Shown here piece by piece: positions 60,259-64,000 of a DNA stretch of 64,000 nt. The notes under the pieces were generated by a model. That model worked only from the letters and a program-made list of their open reading frames with translations. It did no database searches and had not been told where the DNA came from. Made by a program: the position numbers and the translations under genes. This stretch comes from Chryseomicrobium aureum (GTDB lineage Bacteria > Bacillota > Bacilli > Bacillales_A > Planococcaceae): NCBI RefSeq assembly GCF_016909155.1, contig NZ_JAFBFG010000010.1, positions 1-64,000 on the forward strand, read 5' to 3'. Position 1 is the first letter of the stretch; every line of letters begins with the position of its first letter.

Positions 60259-61927
60259 AGGCCCCCGACCCACCTCCGCCACCACCGACTCCACCGCCCC
60301 CGCCAGAGCTAACGGAACCGCCGCTCGCACTTGCGCTAGTCGATGTGTTCGCTGCGACAAAGATGGTCATCAAGAACATTGGGTTCATCACAAAGTTGTT
60401 ATCTTGACTGACTGCACTTGCCATCGTAAATGCTTCTGCTTTCTTTTCCGCTGTCTTCGAATCACTTCCTAGCAAATACGCATAGGCACGTTTTCGCTCA
60501 TCTTCCGTCAATGCTTTCCACTCATCTTCTGTTACTTCCGGAAGAGATTTCTTCAACGCGCGCCATTCTCCACGGATCAAGTGACCGTCCACTGAGATCG
60601 GCGAATAGAGAAGCTCAAAAATGAAAGCCGCGGATGCCAAGAAGATAGAAGCGGCCATCCATGGATAGACTTCATAGATGCCTGTGTATACTGCCAGTCC
60701 AACAAATAAAGCAGAAAGAGCCCCAGCGATCCAACGAACCATTGGGCGTTTTTCATAAAAATCATGCAAGAGCACTTCTGCACGAACGCCTTTTGTCCAT
60801 TTCGCAATGGCTTCGTTATAGGCCGAATGATTGATTGTTTTACTCGTAAACTCTTTTACTTGTGATAAGGTGAACCGTTCGCCATCCCCAATGCGGTCGA
60901 CGAGAAGAGTTAGTAATGTTGCTTCATGGTCATGTTCTGTCGTTCGATTCACGAGCACAAACTCGTCTTCAGAAACTTGCGTTAAGTTCCCTTTCCGTAC
61001 CAAATCAAGTATTGCCGCTGCCGTGACATGCGGAGAGAGGAAAGGGGAGTTCGTGAAATACAACGTTCCTGGAATGCTCAATGTTTCTTTTGGAACGAAG
61101 AAGCCATTCACATTGCTCGTAGCCGCTCGCTTTCGATTAAATGCTGAGAACCAGGCAAAGAACAAGCCAATCAATAAAATCGTACCGGCACCAGCAATAA
61201 TTGGTACACCCACTGAAATCGCTGTCTGCTGATTCGCTGCAAAGGCTGCTGCTTCTTCCTCAAGTTTTGTCCGGTCCGCTGCCAATTCGTCTCGAATAGT
61301 CCCATTTTGAGCTGCAACCCCCGGGAATAGTTCCGCATCGAAAATTGCGCGGACGTCTCCGTTTCGGCCGTCACGCACAGTGCCCATCTCGAACCGCACA
61401 CTACCATCACTCACAATTCGCTCAGACCCATAGGCTTCGTCATACCCGAGTGCTTCCGTGTCAGTCGACGTTTGTGGTGGCGTCACGATAATCGTCATGT
61501 CTTCATAAGCGGACTCGTTGCTGTCATCAAAGAACGCATAATAGAATTGTGCGCCGTCTTCAAACTTTTCTACAGCATTTTCTACTGTGTACGACAAATC
61601 AATTCTAATGGTCTCGCCATCATCACCTGCTCGGTAGATCCGGAATTCTCCGTCTTCGAACTCCGTGCGCAATTGTGTTCCATTTTCGGAAGCTGTAAAA
61701 TTCTCAATCGCTGTTCCTTCTTTGGCAATCAAGGAGCGCGTAATTCCATTAAAGTCGTCTTCAAATGTATAGGTGAACGTTTCCGTGACTTGGGCAGTTC
61801 CATTTTCTTCTAACTGAACATCGATCAATACCGTGTCAATTTCAAAATCAATCGCAAAGGCTTGGAGCGGGAATAGCCCCGTCATGAGTAGCGCGAATAG
61901 GATTGGAAGGAGTAGCTTTTTTGTCAT
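60254..61927 (-). CDS. DUF2207 membrane protein with Gly/Ser-rich tail
   Basis: 557 aa. Signal peptide (LLLPILFALLMTGLFPLQAFA), an external beta domain (IDTVLIDVQLEENGTAQVTETFTY..GITRSL) as in DUF2207, a span (ISVGVPIIAGAGTILLIGLFFAWF, about 237-260), a cytoplasmic part with winged-helix-like ILDLVRKGNLTQVSEDEF, two further spans (about 402-440), and a C-terminus SGGSVSSGGGGGVGGGGGGSG. The family is widespread and of unknown function. AAGAGGTGAT precedes the ATG. The last codon and stop lie in a repeat element. Confidence 0.85.
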   Translation of the reverse strand: MTKKLLLPILFALLMTGLFPLQAFAIDFEIDTVLIDVQLEENGTAQVTETFTYTFEDDFNGITRSLIAKEGTAIENFTASENGTQLRTEFEDGEFRIYRAGDDGETIRIDLSYTVENAVEKFEDGAQFYYAFFDDSNESAYEDMTIIVTPPQTSTDTEALGYDEAYGSERIVSDGSVRFEMGTVRDGRNGDVRAIFDAELFPGVAAQNGTIRDELAADRTKLEEEAAAFAANQQTAISVGVPIIAGAGTILLIGLFFAWFSAFNRKRAATSNVNGFFVPKETLSIPGTLYFTNSPFLSPHVTAAAILDLVRKGNLTQVSEDEFVLVNRTTEHDHEATLLTLLVDRIGDGERFTLSQVKEFTSKTINHSAYNEAIAKWTKGVRAEVLLHDFYEKRPMVRWIAGALSALFVGLAVYTGIYEVYPWMAASIFLASAAFIFELLYSPISVDGHLIRGEWRALKKSLPEVTEDEWKALTEDERKRAYAYLLGSDSKTAEKKAEAFTMASAVSQDNNFVMNPMFLMTIFVAANTSTSASASGGSVSSGGGGGVGGGGGGSGAF

Positions 61928-62099
61928 TTGTTATCACCTCTTCCCTTTATTTACGAATAAGCTGAAAAAAAGTTTCGGGTAAAGAAGTGTGTAAGTTCCT
62001 TAGGATATTTTTGGAGATAAAAGGATTTTGAGACTTTTTCTAGAATAAGAGTAGAGATGGGATTTATTCGATAAGAATTAGTGAAGGGGGGAAAACCAC

Positions 62100-62561
62100 T
62101 TGAAGAAAGTAAAATATATTTTTGTGTTGCTACCAGTTCTTTTAATTGTGCTTATAGTCACCACTAACTCTATTGCTTCCTCTCAGTCTTTTAAACTCAC
62201 AAATTCAGTTACGAGTGGGCCTTGGGTGCTGAAGTATGAAGTCACTAAAAAGGGGAAAGAGAATTGGCAGCTTGATCAATTCCTGTTTAGTAGAGGCGAG
62301 GTTAAAGTTCGAGAACTCATTATGTATACAGAGTCATCAAACCTTGGTTCCGACGAAATAGGTCGTACAGAAATGAAAAGTGTGGACCATATAACGTTTA
62401 CAAATCAACTTGCGAGTAGCTCAGAATATGTAGGGTTGTCGAATACAAGTAGAGTGGATGAAGAAGAAATGCGCCAAATTTTATCAAAGCTGACTACAAC
62501 TATCCTTTGGAAAGAGGAAGGACAGGGAGAACAAGAACTAAAAATTACTCTGGGTGAATAG
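62100..62561 (+). CDS. Exported or membrane-anchored protein, unknown
   Basis: 153 aa. TTG start with GAAGGGGGG upstream. Signal-anchor YIFVLLPVLLIVLIVTTNSIAS followed by a beta-rich external domain (GPWVLKYEVTKKGKENWQLDQFLFS, ITFTNQLASSSEYVGLSN). No family is recognised. It is 20 bp before a similar-sized gene, so they form an operon. Confidence 0.6.
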   Translation: MKKVKYIFVLLPVLLIVLIVTTNSIASSQSFKLTNSVTSGPWVLKYEVTKKGKENWQLDQFLFSRGEVKVRELIMYTESSNLGSDEIGRTEMKSVDHITFTNQLASSSEYVGLSNTSRVDEEEMRQILSKLTTTILWKEEGQGEQELKITLGE

Positions 62562-62581
62562 AAGGGGGCATAAGTAAAACG

Positions 62582-62959
62582 ATGAAAAGTAAAGAAGCTC
62601 AATACAAAATTTTAAGCATTATTTTAGCAATTGCACTGATTGTAGTAGTATCCATGCAGGTATTTACATACCCTAGCAATTCTTTAGAGTTACATAGTTG
62701 GTTACTGAATGAAGAAAATCTAGCATCACTGGATGACGAAATTTTCCTAACTAGCACCGGCAAAACGGCTGAGGAAATTCGAAATATTTATAGTTCCAAT
62801 AACCCGCATCAAGTGAACCAGTTTACATTTATAAATATGAGTGGTGGAGCACGATCTTTACTAATTGAGACTTCTCCAGGATATGAGAAGTTCAAGGTCA
62901 TTCGTGTGATTGAATTGAATGAGGAAGTAGAGGCGTTTTTAGAAAGCTCTCTAGAATAA
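62582..62959 (+). CDS. Membrane-anchored small protein, unknown
   Basis: 125 aa. One N-terminal span (ILSIILAIALIVVVSMQVF) and a short external domain (EIFLTSTGKTAEEIRNIYSSN, ARSLLIETSPGYEKFKVIRVIEL). The ribosome site GGGGGC lies 15 nt upstream. Second gene of the pair, closed by a long terminator. Confidence 0.6.
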   Translation: MKSKEAQYKILSIILAIALIVVVSMQVFTYPSNSLELHSWLLNEENLASLDDEIFLTSTGKTAEEIRNIYSSNNPHQVNQFTFINMSGGARSLLIETSPGYEKFKVIRVIELNEEVEAFLESSLE

Positions 62960-62963
62960 TAGA

Positions 62964-63030
62964 AACTCCCAAGGAAGATTTCAATGAAGTAGCTAACTTC
63001 ACTTATGAAATCTTCGCTGGGAGCTTTTTT
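62964..63030. terminator. Long bidirectional terminator
   Basis: CTCCCA.GGAAGATTTCA..GAAGT pairs with ACTTC..TGAAATCTTC.TGGGAG, followed by CTTTTTT. Confidence 0.85.
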
Positions 63031-63947
63031 CACTCCGGCATTTGATTTAAATAATACTCTCGGCCATTCGCATCTTTGATGATGCGCTTTCCGACCTTTT
63101 CAAATTCTAATGAGTCTTCGTCATCTAGTTGAATAAAGTATTTAGTGTCTTCTACAGTGATTTGAGCTTTTGGAAACTCTAAGTAAATCTCGTCGGTACT
63201 GTTGAACCCTTGTTCAAATAGATAGTCATCCAGCACTGAAAGAGTACCATCTCTCATTCCGAGGGACCTCATATAAATAACAATCCCTTTTGCATTATTC
63301 CCAAAAATTTGTCCGCCATCGATTTGGAATCCGTAATCAAAATCCTCTACACGGGCTACTAAAAACTCTGCTTCCTCGATATACTGATCCGTACTAAACA
63401 CATTGCCCTCGCTATCCTCATACAGTCGTGGTCCCGTTTGAATGAGCTCAAAAATTAATTCTCCTGCACTGTAAATCACAAATAAGGACTTATCTCGTTC
63501 TACATCAATATCTGTATACGTCATTTCAAATGTGCCTTCAGCCGGCATGTCGGCTGGATTGATCCACGGACGAACAGCGCTCATTGTAGGATCAGTCACA
63601 ATGACCAGATTTCCATCGATGAAGTGGAACGAGTCGCCTGAATTCGTATGTCCACGAAAAATCATACCTTCAAAGATATGAGCGTCTTCTATGACAGAAG
63701 CGGTAGATTGCTTTGTCGGAACTGTCGCTTGTTCCGATGTGAGAGTTGCCTGCAACCAAGTAGTTGTGCCTAATAGAATCGCCAGTACAAGTGTAGCGGC
63801 AGCCACAACAGCGAAAGCGGAGAAGGGCTTTTCCTTACGCGTATAAAGAGCTTCCCGAACGGCTTGCTTGGAAGTGGAATCAAATTTAGCCTGTTCGAAA
63901 ACTGTTTCATCCATAGCTTCTTTAAGGTTGTTTAATTCGTTCCCCAT
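63030..63947 (-). CDS. Putative anti-sigma factor (membrane-anchored)
   Basis: 305 aa. A cytoplasmic N-terminus (NNLKEAMDETVFEQAKF) with a charged helical segment, one span (FSAFAVVAAATLVLAILLGTTTWL, about 42-65), and a large external domain. No zinc-binding motif. It overlaps the end of a sigma-factor frame upstream, the standard sigma/anti-sigma arrangement. AAAGGAGAGG precedes the ATG. Confidence 0.6.
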   Translation of the reverse strand: MGNELNNLKEAMDETVFEQAKFDSTSKQAVREALYTRKEKPFSAFAVVAAATLVLAILLGTTTWLQATLTSEQATVPTKQSTASVIEDAHIFEGMIFRGHTNSGDSFHFIDGNLVIVTDPTMSAVRPWINPADMPAEGTFEMTYTDIDVERDKSLFVIYSAGELIFELIQTGPRLYEDSEGNVFSTDQYIEEAEFLVARVEDFDYGFQIDGGQIFGNNAKGIVIYMRSLGMRDGTLSVLDDYLFEQGFNSTDEIYLEFPKAQITVEDTKYFIQLDDEDSLEFEKVGKRIIKDANGREYYLNQMPE

Positions 63948-64000
63948 ACAAAATCCTCTCCTTTCAACTGGTGGTGTAGTTCCATTTTTGCTCGGCGCAA
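63932..64000 (-). CDS. ECF sigma factor, C-terminal end (partial)
   Basis: The minus-strand frame entering at 64000 reads LRRAKMELHHQLKGEDFVWG and stops at 63932. LRRAKMEL fits the end of the region 4 recognition helix (SRLxRAKxxL) of ECF sigma factors, and the frame overlaps the anti-sigma start. The rest lies outside the window. Confidence 0.5.
   Translation of the reverse strand: MRRAKMELHHQLKGEDFVWGTN

Overview
This window looks like a chromosomal piece of a low-GC Gram-positive bacterium of the order Bacillales, most likely Planococcaceae/Caryophanaceae. The evidence is the gene order sigW-rsiW-cdaA-cdaR-glmM-(glmS ribozyme)-glmS, Bacillus-type -35/-10 promoters and strong AGGAGG ribosome binding sites, an FMN riboswitch in front of rib genes, sigma-W-type promoters, and many Bacillus-like families. 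No phage or large conjugative element is visible. The family-level placement is inference.

Layout. 1-2778: the end of an rRNA operon (23S 3' end, 5S) and two tRNA clusters (Asn-Thr; Val-Tyr-Gln-Ala), with a lone PD-(D/E)XK nuclease-like gene between them and a long hairpin (647-882) upstream of the first. 2847-12552: conserved core with acetyltransferase, arginase, the sigma-W/anti-sigma-W pair, the c-di-AMP synthase CdaA and its partner CdaR, GlmM, a DJ-1/PfpI protein, and ribozyme-controlled GlmS. CdaA-CdaR-GlmM-GlmS link c-di-AMP signalling to cell-wall precursor supply. 12696-39854: accessory genes, including a sensor kinase/response regulator followed by two tandem secreted subtilases, a quinone-oxidoreductase-like gene with a divergent HxlR regulator, an Lsa-like ABC-F protein with a probable attenuator leader, a YefM/Phd-like antitoxin locus, and short single-membrane-span proteins, several behind ECF-sigma promoters. 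39855-42172: a riboflavin operon under an FMN riboswitch in which ribD is a deleted remnant and ribBA has lost its GTP cyclohydrolase II part. 42276-44897: a LytTR regulator with its ABC exporter and a three-box operator. 45016-64000: small membrane proteins, two further ECF sigma/anti-sigma pairs (one running off the end), hydrolases, S41 and HExxH peptidases, a thioredoxin, a MarR/MFS pair, a GTPase and a DUF2207 protein.

Two themes stand out. First, gene decay: at least six broken genes (peptidase E, two alpha/beta hydrolases, a GNAT, ribD, a C-terminal remnant behind a REP palindrome) plus the shortened ribBA. Second, organised intergenic repeats. Arrays at 9607-9722 and 59975-60090 share an identical 22-bp leader followed, after exactly 3 bases, by a heptamer repeated five times at an exact 21-bp period. 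The heptamer differs between the two loci (GKCACAA versus GGCTAAT). A third array (39243-39591) has 16 CGWCGCT heptamers in a 21-21-21-30 pattern, giving a 93-bp higher-order period. These arrays, associated with CTAG-containing ~30-bp repeats, are the least explained structure here.
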